64,000 nucleotides of DNA, from positions 103,389-167,388 of the forward strand of contig CAYZNN010000002.1 of the NCBI GenBank assembly GCA_964479665.1, in the 5' to 3' direction. Made by a program: the position numbers and the translations under genes. Each line of letters begins with the position of its first letter. Within the stretch, counting starts at the first letter, position 1. Positions 7,438-16,839 of the stretch are shown here, one piece after another. The notes under the pieces were generated by a model. It saw only the letters and a list, made by a program, of their open reading frames with translations. It searched no databases and was not told the origin of the DNA. The DNA is from UBA2287 sp964479665 (GTDB lineage Bacteria > Bacteroidota > Bacteroidia > Bacteroidales > Tenuifilaceae).

Positions 7438-9537
7438 ATGAAAAGAGTATTAGCAACCATTTCGGTTATACTTTTTAGCTTTTCTGCCTTTGCAGCAGAA
7501 AAAGCATTACCGGACACTGCAACCTTTAACCTTCCCAAGTACAAAATTGAAAAATTTGGTGGCGAACGAGCCTACAGAATCTCGGGTGATCGGTAGCACC
7601 AGGCTATTCTGAAACCACTTTCGAAACCCTTTAGGGTTATTGTAACCAACAAACGTGGCGAACCCGTTGAGGGGGCAACCGTTTACTTCGAAATGGCTCA
7701 AATGCCCGATGGCAGCTGGCAATACGAAGTTATACCTCCTGTTGCCACAACCCATAGCACAGGGGTTGCACTATGCTATTTTACCATGGGCACTGGGGTT
7801 GGGGAGTACCAAATTTCGGCACGTGTTGTAACCTCCGAGGCCGACTCCTTTGTGCTTTTCACTATCTACGCCCGAAAAACCAACTGGGTTACCATGCTGG
7901 TTGTGGGGCTGCTGGGCGGCTTGGCTCTTTTCCTTATGGGAATTAAACTTATGAGCAGTGGCTTTAAGCACAGCGCAGGGGAACGTATTCGGTTTGTACC
8001 GGGAAAACTTTCGAAAAACCGTTTTTACGCAACTGGCTTCGGCGCCTTTGTTACCATGGTAACCCAGAGCAGCAGCGCAACGGTGGTAATTCTCATGGGT
8101 TTTGTGCAATCGGGGTTAGTACGGTTTAAGCAAACCATTGGGATGGTTTTTGGTGCGGCCATTGGCACAACCATTACGGTTCAGCTCATTTCGTTCCGCA
8201 TTGCCGACTACTCGTTGCTTATAGTTGCTCTCGGGTTTCTTTTTAACACATACTCCAAGCGCGAATCGCTTCGGTTCACTGGCGAAGCCCTGCTGGGTTT
8301 CGGCATTCTTTTCTACGGAATGCACATCATGGGTGAAGCCATGAGCCCGCTTCGGACTTACTATCCGTTTGTCGATTTGCTGGCAACCCTCAAGCAGCCT
8401 ATCCTAGGTATTTTGGCCGGAGCGCTATTCACCGCACTCATTCAAAGTAGCTCCGCCTTTATTGGTATAATGCTAACACTGGCATCGCAGGGGCTTATTT
8501 CGCTCGAAGCATCAGTTCCGTTGATGATGGGAGCCAATCTGGTCACTTCGGTTACCGGAATTATTGCGGGTATCGATGACAGCCGCGAATCGCAGAAGGT
8601 TGCCATGGGCTACACCATGTTCAAGTTTATTGGCATATTGCTGCTGGCGGGTTTCATCTCGCCCTTTGTCGATTTGGTTCGTTACTTTACCCCCGATATT
8701 TTTTCGGAGGAACTTGGAATTGCCACCAACCTGCCCCGTCAGGTTGCCAATGCGCACCCCATTTTCAACGTGCTCATAACCCTTGCCGTTTTGCCGTTTA
8801 CAAATTTGTACGCCAAGCTTATCGACTATATTCTGCCGCCGCTTCCCGAAAAGAAATCGAAGTACTCGGTAAAATACCTCGACCAATCGCTCATTTCAAC
8901 CCCCTAGGTTGCGCTTAAAGTTTCAAAGCAAGAGGTAATGGGCCTTTGCGATATTGTGCAGGAAATGGTAGACGAGATTATTGTTCCCTTTATTTCGCTC
9001 GATAAAACGCCACTCAACCGAATTGAAGACCGCGAGCACAATGTCGATTACCTACGCGATCAAATTAACCAGTATATTCTCAAAATTACCAAGCAGGACA
9101 CCACCGACCGCGAAACCCAGGAGGCCATTCAGGTTATGTACGCCGTAAAGGAGCTGGAGCAAATTGCCGATCTGGTGTCGAAAAACCTAACCGAACGAGC
9201 CAAATGGTGGCTGCAATCGGGTTATGAGTTTTCGCCTGAGGGTAAAATGGAGCTGAAAGAGTTCCACCTGCTAACCCAAAAGCAACTGAAGCGTGCCATT
9301 GCCGTTTTCACCGAGCGGAACCTCGAAAAGGCCAAAAAGGCCTTTAAGAAGTACGAGGATTTTAAGGAGTTCGGTCGCGAAATTGAGCGACAGCATTTTG
9401 GACGACTGAATAAGGACGTTGACAAGTCGTTAACCAGCTCCAAAACCCACCTCGAGTTGGTATCGGTATTCCGCACCATTGGCAGCCATGCCAATAATAT
9501 TGCTCAAATTATACTCGAATGGCCGGGGAATAAATAA
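7438..9537 (+). pseudogene. Na+/phosphate cotransporter (PNaS family) with PhoU-like tail, interrupted by two in-frame TAG codons
   Basis: One continuous reading frame of 699 codons encodes, in order, a signal peptide (MKRVLATISVILFSFSAFA), an Ig-like extracytoplasmic domain, a PNaS membrane domain and a PhoU-like helical domain. The membrane domain carries the paired QSSSA motifs (TQSSSATVVILM and IQSSSAFIGIML). The PhoU-like part begins around VMGLCDIVQEMVDEIIVPF. The frame is broken by TAG at 7594-7596 (codon 53) and TAG at 8905-8907 (codon 490), with no frameshift. The residues either side are family-like: GDR-stop-HQAILKPL and ISTP-stop-VALKVS. Single changes from CAG or GAG would explain both. 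Internal ATGs at 7693 and 8938 could allow separate expression of a transporter core and a PhoU-like protein. The family imports phosphate with sodium. Most simply a pseudogene; readthrough or split expression is possible. Confidence 0.85.
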
Positions 9538-9549
9538 GCACAAGGTTAA

Positions 9550-10233
9550 CTAAAAGCCAAAAAATACCGAAACAGAATATTTTGGTAGATTGAAGTTCGC
9601 CGGGCCCTTTAACCAATCCGACAGGTAATAGTTTGCTTCAAGTCGAAACCAATCGCGACCCACTGCAGCCATTGCTCCATAGTAAAAACTTTCGTGTTGC
9701 TTGTCATTAATAGAACGGAGCATTAGTTTTTGTCCTCCTACCTTATCGGTAAAAGAGGTGGTGGGGAGAAACCCCCAACTTCCAAAGCCGCCAAAATCTA
9801 GGTAAGTGCCCAAATAATCGCCCCTTTTAGGTAAAAGGTTCAAGCGAATGAGAGGTTTCAATGTTAGGGTATAGCTAAGCAATTGCCCCTTTTTATGCAC
9901 TTCGCCATCCCAGCCCTTGACCATACCACTATCGTTCAATTCAATTTGGAAAGAAGAAAGGTAAAGACCTGCGCCAAGGTTAAAGAATTTCGATACTCTG
10001 TAGCGGTACACAGCGCCCAAATGAAAATCGGTTGAAGTGCCTACCTTAAAGTCGCGGGCCGAAACTCCAAATGGCATAAACAACCCCAACCCAATTAAAC
10101 CCTGCACGTGGTGTGCCCTGTTTGGTCCCCAATTTGGGGTTTCCTGGTAGTTTCGGGGAGTTTTATGCATTATTTCGGTTTGTCCTAAAACTGCAGTGGG
10201 TAGCAGGAGCAGAATTATTAACTTTCGTATCAT
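9550..10233 (-). CDS. Outer-membrane beta-barrel protein
   Basis: A 227-residue protein with signal peptide MIRKLIILLLLPTAVLGQ. The mature chain alternates short amphipathic strands (GLIGLGLFMPFGVSA, FHLGAVYRYRVSKFFNLGAG, LLSYTLTLKPLIRLNLLP) and ends in SVSVFFGF with a terminal Phe, the usual barrel-insertion signal. No enzymatic motif is seen. It is the last gene of a minus-strand run (Wzi, sugar transferase, S8 protease, this barrel), starting 11 bp after the protease stop. Specific substrate is unknown. Confidence 0.82.
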   Translation of the reverse strand: MIRKLIILLLLPTAVLGQTEIMHKTPRNYQETPNWGPNRAHHVQGLIGLGLFMPFGVSARDFKVGTSTDFHLGAVYRYRVSKFFNLGAGLYLSSFQIELNDSGMVKGWDGEVHKKGQLLSYTLTLKPLIRLNLLPKRGDYLGTYLDFGGFGSWGFLPTTSFTDKVGGQKLMLRSINDKQHESFYYGAMAAVGRDWFRLEANYYLSDWLKGPANFNLPKYSVSVFFGF

Positions 10234-10244
10234 TCACTTACATA

Positions 10245-11861
10245 TTAAAGATTAACTGAGTACGTTCTACCTAAATAATTTACCCAGAGCGTGAATCCTT
10301 GCCCTTTTTCAATTTGTAATGAATTGTAGCTGTAACTAAATGCTTGGGCTTGGTATACCCTTATAACGCCATATTCTGCTAAGATGCCATTGGGTTTTCG
10401 AATATGCCAAAACATGTGAGTAGTATTGTAACCTGTAAGCTTAGCCGATTCAAAATTATTTATCCAAACACGCATAGCATCACCGCTATCGCTAAAGGAA
10501 ATGATTTCGGGTATGGAGATTGTGTCGGGTTGCGACATGAATTGATTGGCCTGTGGCACACCATAGCCATGGGCATAATCGAAGTAAGGGTACAAATCGC
10601 CCGAACGCTCAATGAGCGTTAGCAACTCACGAGCCGAAACTCCGGGCGTTGCTTGTAATGCGCATGCTGCAAAACCTGCAGTGAGAGGCGAAGCGAACGA
10701 TGTGCCCGAAGCCGACGAATAGCCCCCTTTTTTGTTAGCTACCAGCGCTGTACCAAATGCTGAAACATTTGGTTTCAACCTCCCATCGACGGTTGGACCA
10801 TACGATGCAAAACTGATGTGTAAGTGGTCGTATGGCGAAACGCCACCAACAGTAAGAATTGAATCGGCATCGGCGGGTGCACCAATTACCTCCCAACGGC
10901 TATCGCCCTCATTTCCTGCAGCATTAACAACTAAAATTCCCTTATTTGCTGCTTTGGCAGCAGCACGAGATATGAACGTGCTTCTACCATCCATTTGCTC
11001 GGGGTAGTAACGATGGTAGGTGTATCCCAGAGATGAGTTTACAATTTGTGCACCATTCCTATGAGCCCATTCTAGTGCAGCGAGCCAATTCTCTTCCTCA
11101 GAAAAGGGTTCCCTTCCCACTTCGGTAATGGCTAACATGAATTCTGCCTCGGTTGCAAGCCCCATGGGTTTACCATTGTAAAGCCCTGCTATACATGCCA
11201 AAACCATGGTTCCGTGTTGGTTTCCTCGATAAACATTGGCTTTATTTCGGGTAAAGTCGTAAGTGGCTAAAATTTTGTTGTTCCTGCGAATGTGCTCGAA
11301 GGCCTGATGACTATCCACTCCGGGGAAACCTGCATCGAAAATGGCAATGCGCACCCCCTTGCCGTTTATGCCATTGGAGCGAAAAACCTCGGCATTGAAT
11401 CGAGCCACTTGTCGCGCTCTGAGATCTTCGGGCTCGGCGCTCTTTTGATTCAATTGCTTGTATTTTGTCACAAAAAATTCGCCCCGAATTGGAATTACGT
11501 CCTCAACAAATGAAAGTTTTCTCAAGGCATTTACCTGCTTGTGGGTTGCCTTTACGGCTATGGCATTGAACCACCGACTGTGGTGCCCCAGGTTGTTGGT
11601 AATGGCCATTACCCTCTCAATGTAACTCCCACAAAGAGGAAAATCGGTTGAATCGTTAGAACTACCATTCCGATTACTGATTCGCTCAAAAACAGCTGGG
11701 TGAAAATCGGCCGAATTCAGGGTGCTACCACTTTTATTGCTAAACACTACCCAAAAGCGCTCTTGCGCTTGGGAATTAATGCCACCCAGGAGTATAAGCA
11801 TTAGTGTTATTAATCTGATTGTTAGTTCCTTTCTGTGCATAAAATTGGAATTAGTTCGCAT
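10245..11861 (-). CDS. Secreted S8 family serine protease (subtilisin-like)
   Basis: A 538-residue exported protease. The hydrophobic signal (LITLMLILLGGINSQAQ) follows either Met1 or Met8. Met1 is kept because its ATG directly abuts the TAA of the upstream sugar transferase, but the ATG at 11840 is equally workable. The catalytic triad is visible: Asp176 in IAIFDAGFPG, His216 in GNQHGTMVLA and Ser388 in ASGTSFASPL, with the oxyanion Asn317 in NAAGNEGD. A propeptide of about 110 residues precedes the catalytic domain. The beta-rich C-terminal 100 residues lack a recognisable type IX sorting tail. Located between the capsule-type sugar transferase and a barrel protein. Confidence 0.92.
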   Translation of the reverse strand: MRTNSNFMHRKELTIRLITLMLILLGGINSQAQERFWVVFSNKSGSTLNSADFHPAVFERISNRNGSSNDSTDFPLCGSYIERVMAITNNLGHHSRWFNAIAVKATHKQVNALRKLSFVEDVIPIRGEFFVTKYKQLNQKSAEPEDLRARQVARFNAEVFRSNGINGKGVRIAIFDAGFPGVDSHQAFEHIRRNNKILATYDFTRNKANVYRGNQHGTMVLACIAGLYNGKPMGLATEAEFMLAITEVGREPFSEEENWLAALEWAHRNGAQIVNSSLGYTYHRYYPEQMDGRSTFISRAAAKAANKGILVVNAAGNEGDSRWEVIGAPADADSILTVGGVSPYDHLHISFASYGPTVDGRLKPNVSAFGTALVANKKGGYSSASGTSFASPLTAGFAACALQATPGVSARELLTLIERSGDLYPYFDYAHGYGVPQANQFMSQPDTISIPEIISFSDSGDAMRVWINNFESAKLTGYNTTHMFWHIRKPNGILAEYGVIRVYQAQAFSYSYNSLQIEKGQGFTLWVNYLGRTYSVNL

Positions 11862-12407
11862 TTAGTAACGAGAAATCGTTCTAAAAAAAATACTAATAGT
11901 CGTGAGTAAAATTTTAAAATCCTCTTTTAACGACCAATTATCAATATACTCAATGTCGTCCTCAATTTTATCGTTAAACTTTAATTTTTGGGAATGGGCA
12001 CGTACCTGTCGAAGACCGGTTATTCCTGGTTTAACACTTAATCTTTGCAATTGCCATTCCTCGTACCTATCCACCTGTTCGGGAATATGAGGGCGGGGGC
12101 CAACTAACGACATGCTACCCTCAAGCACATTAAAAAGCTGCAATAGTTCGTCGATATGGGTTTTTCGAAGGTAATGAAAGAAGGCATGCTGCGTTACCCC
12201 TTCGGCTTTCGACATGGTTCGAATTTTATATAGTACAAACGGTTTTCTGTGCATTCCAATTCGAACCTGGCGGAAAAGGGGATTTTCTCCTATTAATGAG
12301 TATGCAATAAAAAAAATAATTACAAGGAAAGGTAAGAGGATTGTTATTAGCAATACCGCCAAAATCCAATCGAAAATAAGTTTAACAACTCTATCCAATC
12401 GAGGCAT
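11862..12407 (-). CDS. Undecaprenyl-phosphate sugar phosphotransferase, short form
   Basis: Initiates assembly of a surface polysaccharide by moving a sugar-phosphate onto the lipid carrier. The 181-residue protein has the minimal PglC-like plan: one N-terminal membrane-dipping helix (about 10-35), QVRIGMHRKPFVLYKIRTM, the catalytic Asp-Glu in HIDELLQLFNVL, GSMSLVGPRPHIPEQ and KPGITGLRQVRA. The segment between RTM and the Asp-Glu pair is shortened: the usual DPRxTxxGxxLR stretch is replaced by QHAFFHYLR, and the Pro of DELPQ is Leu. It is sandwiched between the Wzi-like gene (10 bp) and the S8 protease (0 bp), implying one operon. Confidence 0.88.
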   Translation of the reverse strand: MPRLDRVVKLIFDWILAVLLITILLPFLVIIFFIAYSLIGENPLFRQVRIGMHRKPFVLYKIRTMSKAEGVTQHAFFHYLRKTHIDELLQLFNVLEGSMSLVGPRPHIPEQVDRYEEWQLQRLSVKPGITGLRQVRAHSQKLKFNDKIEDDIEYIDNWSLKEDFKILLTTISIFFRTISRY

Positions 12408-12417
12408 TTTTCAATTG

Positions 12418-14010
12418 CTATAATCCATACGAGAGACCAAAAACGAATGTTAACTGGTTCCCCCATAGGTGAGAGGGCGTATACGTTCTGTCACCGCTAA
12501 TGGCTCCATATTGGCCAGAAAAACTCAAATATCCATCGTTAATAAACTGCCATATCCCTTTCAGTTCAAAAGTATTGGCCCCCCATACAACGGTTTCGAG
12601 AAACTTAAGGCCAAGTCGTCCGGTTTGGTTGTTGGCAAGAATGGGACCTTTCTGAGCAAGAGCATAGGAGCTTTCAATTTTAAGGGTTTTGTAAGGCCTA
12701 TATTGCAATGAAACGAAAAACTCCTGAGAATTCTCCCTCAGGTAATGGCCCAAATTGAAACGATTGCTTGTAAATGTTGTTGTCTCAATAATGTGCTCGT
12801 ATGTTTGGGGATTGGTACGGGTATATTCGGCGGTTAGGCTAAGGTTTGATATTGGAAAGTTACTTAGTCTGAACCCCGTTTTTAAGCTAAAGAAGTTACT
12901 GTGCTTCTGCGGATCGAACATATTCTTCATCGAAAGTTCATCGAGAAATAGGGTAATGTATAAGTGAGTATGCTTAATGCTCCGCACCGAAAGGTCGAAA
13001 AACATTTGGGAATTCTGTCCGGTAATATTCGACATTCCGTTCAAATGGTGATCGACTGACTTATAAAAGAACAAGGGAGTTAAGTATGCCGGATGCACAT
13101 CCATGTCGGAGTAAACTATGGAGTTTCCCAACGATACGTTGAAACTTTTCCATGGTTTGAAAGTGAAAAAGTTGGCTGCTATGTACTTGGGTCGAAAAAC
13201 CCTACGGGTTCTTCCTGCGTACGAATATGACTGAGACGAATCGATTACCTGAGAAACGAGCCATCCGTGAATATAATCCAATTCGAACCAGCTGGCGGGG
13301 TGCAAACGTAATTTGAGCATGGTAAACGAGGGGGCTCGGCTATATAGAATATTGGTGCCGTTGTAGCCACTTCCCCACTCTATATTATCCTTAATAATAC
13401 CAATACTTCCCCAGTTCCATGTCCATGTTAAGCCTCCACGCATGTCGCTAAATTCGCCACCTTTGCCTGAGGGTTTGTAGCCCCCCCCTTGCATTTGCGT
13501 TAAAAAAATGGGCGACGACATGCTTCTGTTTTCTGCATTGTCGCGTAAACTTGCATAGAATCCAAAGTTGCTACCAATATATCCCCAGCCCTCGGCCCCA
13601 ACCCATCTTCGATAGGCAAAAGCACTATCGTTATAGAACGAAATACCTCCCCCAATTGGGTTTAGTGTTGCAGTAAAGAGCGAATCCTTATAATACATAG
13701 CATCGAAACGACGCTTGAAATTGCGTGTTGCGTTGAGTTCCTTCCCAAAGTCTTTCAAATAGAAATCCAACTCACCCAGCTGACGTTGATTCAACCCTTC
13801 TCGATACTTATTAGCTGTTGATAAAAATTGGCTTATTTGCATTCGCGAGAGGGGCTTTACCGATCCATTCAGTTCAATAATGCCTTCGTTGGCTAGCTCG
13901 TCGAGGAACTCGTAAACACCAGTATTACGAACATGTTGGTATACGCTCTGCGAGTAGGAAGTAATAGATAAACCCAATGCGAACAGCAGAATAACTATGG
14001 CTTGCCTCAT
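12418..14010 (-). CDS. Wzi-family capsule assembly outer-membrane protein
   Basis: A 530-residue protein with signal peptide ending near TSYSQ and then the characteristic NTGVYEFLDELANEGIIELN followed by KPLSRMQISQFL. This is the Bacteroidota version of the Wzi/capsule-assembly family. The rest is a large barrel, with many aromatic strands such as GLTWTWNWGSIGIIKDNIEW and a terminal GLSYGL. Wzi binds capsule polysaccharide at the outer membrane. The next gene is a sugar phosphotransferase, fitting a surface-polysaccharide role, but no other capsule genes are in the window. Start chosen at the ATG before the signal peptide. Confidence 0.88.
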   Translation of the reverse strand: MRQAIVILLFALGLSITSYSQSVYQHVRNTGVYEFLDELANEGIIELNGSVKPLSRMQISQFLSTANKYREGLNQRQLGELDFYLKDFGKELNATRNFKRRFDAMYYKDSLFTATLNPIGGGISFYNDSAFAYRRWVGAEGWGYIGSNFGFYASLRDNAENRSMSSPIFLTQMQGGGYKPSGKGGEFSDMRGGLTWTWNWGSIGIIKDNIEWGSGYNGTNILYSRAPSFTMLKLRLHPASWFELDYIHGWLVSQVIDSSQSYSYAGRTRRVFRPKYIAANFFTFKPWKSFNVSLGNSIVYSDMDVHPAYLTPLFFYKSVDHHLNGMSNITGQNSQMFFDLSVRSIKHTHLYITLFLDELSMKNMFDPQKHSNFFSLKTGFRLSNFPISNLSLTAEYTRTNPQTYEHIIETTTFTSNRFNLGHYLRENSQEFFVSLQYRPYKTLKIESSYALAQKGPILANNQTGRLGLKFLETVVWGANTFELKGIWQFINDGYLSFSGQYGAISGDRTYTPSHLWGNQLTFVFGLSYGL

Positions 14011-14044
14011 TTTAAGCTATTTTGCCACGAAGATAGCGAAATAT

Positions 14045-14063
14045 TAAAAAAGCCCGGTGGGCT
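14045..14063 (-). terminator. Intrinsic terminator of the decayed kinase gene
   Basis: On the minus strand AGCCC, a three-base loop and GGGCT are followed by six T residues. It lies 15-30 bp after the stop of the kinase pseudogene. Confidence 0.75.
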
Positions 14064-14077
14064 AAATATATTCTTAC

Positions 14078-15986
14078 CTATACTAAATCGAATTCTACAG
14101 TAACTTCGCAGCCATTATTTGGTGAAGTCACAATGTCGATACGGCCACCGAAAGAAGTAACCCTTTGATTTACGTTGCTGAGACCCATTCCCTTATTATG
14201 TTCTATTTCTGCAAGATTAAACCCTATGCCATTATCGGCTACAGTAAGGGTGAGGTTTTTTTCCGACTGAACAACCTGAAGATTAATTGCCTGAGCATTC
14301 GAATGCTTAATGGCGTTGAATATGAGTTCGTGAGCAATGCGGTAAACAACAACCTCTAGTTTGGTGTCAACTCGTTCGAGTTTGCCATAAAAGTGCGACT
14401 GAACGTTGGGTAACCCATCGGTAAAATCGGATAAGGCAACCTGAATTCCCTCCTTAATAAGCGATTCGGGCATAGGGTTGTGGGCAAAGTTTCGCAGTTC
14501 ACCAATCGATTGGTCGAGCTGCAGAATGGCCCTATCGAAACGCTCCATGCCCTCGGTAGATGTAATAAGCCCCTCTTTTACATTGAAAAGCGAATGCTTA
14601 ACAACCCATAGCATGCCACCAAGCCCATCGTGCAGGTCGCATGCCAATCGCGAGCACTCCATGGTTTCGCCATCGAGAATAGCCTGTGTAGCTATAAGTT
14701 GCTTTTCTTTTCGAGTTGAATGATTTTTTGCTGTGCCATTTTACGTTCGTTTCTTATAGAACGCATTATAAAAAGTGCCGATGTAATCATAAGAACGAAT
14801 ACAAGGCCTAGTGCATAGTTCAGGTGAGTTTGAATCCGATTTTGGCTTTCGAGACTTTCAATTTTTAATGCTTTCTTCTCGGTTTCATACTTTACCTCCA
14901 TTTCAGAAATTTTGCTTACCCACTCCTCGGAAACGGACTCCTTAGTCACAATCACGTATTTATTGAAATATAGTAAAGCATTGTCCTTATCGTTTGTTTG
15001 GATTGATGCCGTAGCTAACAAGTCGTACAGATATCGAAGGTTTGACTTGTTGGTTGTGTCGGTAAAGGCAAGCGCTTTGAAGGCAGCTTCCTTAGCCTCC
15101 TTAAACTTACTGTATTTTAGGTTATAATTGGCATCAAGCCTGAAACACTCTTCCTTCAGATGGTTGTTGCCAATGCTATTGGCTATTGCTAACGCTTCGC
15201 GCAGATAGGGCGCAACCCTACTGTCATCGTCTGAACTCAACATGGCTCCTGCTGTTCGAACTAACACCGAACCAAGGACAAAAGGTTCGTCGAGTTCTCG
15301 AAAAACCTTTAACTGCTTCGGTAAACCTTCTCTGAGCGCTCATTCCTAAGCTAAGGTTAATAAGGGTAATACCCTTGGGCCTTTTACTACCTATTCGCTC
15401 CTGAATTTCAAGTGCCTGCCGGGAGTATTCAAAGAATTTATCGAGATTGCCCATTTCGTTGTGGGCTGTTCCAATATTCGATAGCACCTGAGCAATTCGC
15501 GAATCATCGTTCATTTGCCTGAAGCAATCTAATGATTTCTGAAGATTGGCTATTGCCAAATCGAGCCTACCGTTGAGACGCTGAGCAGAACTTAGGTTGA
15601 CTCGCATAACTGCAACATTCAATTCATCGTCGGTTCCGATTAAGGTGTTGTAAGCTTGCTGATAATAAATTTCTGCACTATCGATTACCCCCTGTGTAAA
15701 GTATAGGGTACCCAGATTCCCCAATGCATCGGCCTTCCATTTGAGTTTACTGTTAGATTTCGACATAGAAAGCTGCCGTAGCGCCAGCGCTTTTGCTTGT
15801 GACTGGTTTGAATATAAGAATTCTTCGGTTAATTGGCTTAGGGCGTTTAACTGATTGTCTATATTCCCCATTCAACAATTCGATTTAAAGAATCGATTCG
15901 TTGAGTTTGGGAGTAGATATTAATTGTGTTTATGCTGAGGCTGATTAGCGCAATAGCACGTAGAAAAAATTTGGGGGGTTCATCAT
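14078..15986 (-). pseudogene. TPR-containing sensor histidine kinase (NarX/LytS-like HisKA_3), broken by four single-base indels
   Basis: Three overlapping frames add up to one familiar protein. A signal segment (FLRAIALISLSINTINIYSQ) is followed by TPR repeats (for example ADALGNLGTLYFTQGVIDSA), a transmembrane helix (YALGLVFVLMITSALFIM) and a coiled coil. Then come the phospho-acceptor box LACDLHDGLGGML and an ATPase domain with HELIFNAIKHSNA and ADNGIGF. The frame is lost at about 15964-15978 (runs of six A and six G, one base short), 15866-15869 (GGGG, one base short), 15306 (one extra base) and 14707 (one base short). Restoring that base reads LEKEKQLIATQAILDGE, the normal family sequence. 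All lesions are in or beside short homopolymers, so sequencing error is possible, but flanking genes are clean. Confidence 0.88.
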
Positions 15987-16092
15987 CGTTTATGGAATTG
16001 TAAAAGGCCAGATAATTAATTTATAAAAAGTGCGGATTAGATCACAAACAATAACTTTCCCTGCAGTTATTAATCCATAAAAAAATTAAACC

Positions 16093-16629
16093 ATGAGAAA
16101 ATTGTTACCATTAGCCCTTCTTTTAATTGTAAATCAACAAATTATTCTAAATGCTCAGGAGCAAATCGATATTAAACCCGCTAGCGCCAGTATGGGCTTG
16201 GGTGCAGGTACGGATTTTGGTGGAATAGGTGGAATATTTACTTTCTTCCCCTCAAAAACAATTGCACTTTTTGTTGGCGCAGGCTACAACATGCTATAGG
16301 TTGGATTCAACGGAGGCATTCCGCTTCGCCTTGCCCCCGATAAAAAAGTCTGTCCTTACATTGGCGCAATGTATAGTTATAATAGCGTAATTGTAATAAA
16401 AGGAGCTGAACGATACAACAAAACCTAATACGGCCCTAGTTTGTCATTTTCTCTTGAGATTAAAGCTACTCGCAACCCCAATAATTATTACACGCTTGGA
16501 ATTATTGTTCCTTTACGCTCCAAAGCCTATAAGGACGAGATTAATGCCGTTAAAAATGATCCTAGCATTAAATTTGAAACGGAACCATGGCCTGTGGGCA
16601 TTACAATAGGTTACAATTTTGGGCTTTAA
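16093..16629 (+). pseudogene. Small outer-membrane barrel-like protein with two in-frame stops
   Basis: A single 178-codon frame starts with a signal peptide (MRKLLPLALLLIVNQQIILNAQ). It continues with glycine-rich strand segments (MGLGAGTDFGGIGGIF, TIALFVGAGYNML, VGFNGGIPLRLAPDKK, YYTLGIIVPLRSKAY) and ends in VGITIGYNFGL, a barrel-like terminus. It is interrupted by TAG at 16297-16299 and TAA at 16426-16428, with the frame unchanged. It stands divergent from the broken kinase, so both genes at this site are damaged. Function is unknown. A short truncated product of 68 residues could still be made but would not form a barrel. Confidence 0.75.
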
Positions 16630-16707
16630 GAATTTCTATTGAATTTCTTCCGTGCTGGAATTTGATTTAAATTTTTGGTTATTTGAATAAACCCAAATTA
16701 TTTCTAT

Positions 16708-16715
16708 TACCTTTG
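16708..16715 (+). promoter_or_regulatory. -7 box of metK
   Basis: TACCTTTG matches TAnnTTTG. A TTTG at 16682-16685 is a possible -33 element, 22 bp upstream, slightly long. Transcription would start near 16722, just before the riboswitch candidate. Confidence 0.6.
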
Positions 16716-16726
16716 TACTACAATTT

Positions 16727-16777
16727 CATGTGGAAAGATTTGATTGATTGCAACCACGGTAAAAAATGCTAAAGCAG
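16727..16777 (+). ncRNA. Candidate SAM-II riboswitch in the metK leader
   Basis: The predicted leader contains GTGG (16730-16733) pairing with CCAC (16754-16757). It encloses a loop with GATTTGATTGATTGCAA and is followed by GGTAAAAAATGCTAAAGC. This order (P1 arm, GATTTG...TTGCAA loop, complementary arm, TAAA-rich linker, GCTAAA) is what I recall of the SAM-II (metA) class, a compact pseudoknot that binds S-adenosylmethionine. The gene downstream makes SAM, which fits feedback control. Unlike many SAM-II elements, the 3' end does not overlap a Shine-Dalgarno, because the metK ATG is about 60 bases further on. The match was made by eye, without a covariance model. Confidence 0.7.
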
Positions 16778-16839
16778 TGTTTTCCAGCCAATCTAGCAAA
16801 CCTTCCCACCTTTTAAGTAATCCATAAATTTTAAAGAAA

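Noticed and set aside
7594..8907. Genome-wide reassignment of UAG to an amino acid
   Set aside because: cysS, metK and the gene ending at 3135 all stop at TAG exactly where their families end, and the barrel pseudogene also carries a TAA.
14078..15986. Three separate genes (a small TPR protein, a second TPR protein and a lone ATPase domain)
   Set aside because: The frames join into one family-typical kinase once single bases are restored, and none of the pieces has its own credible start.
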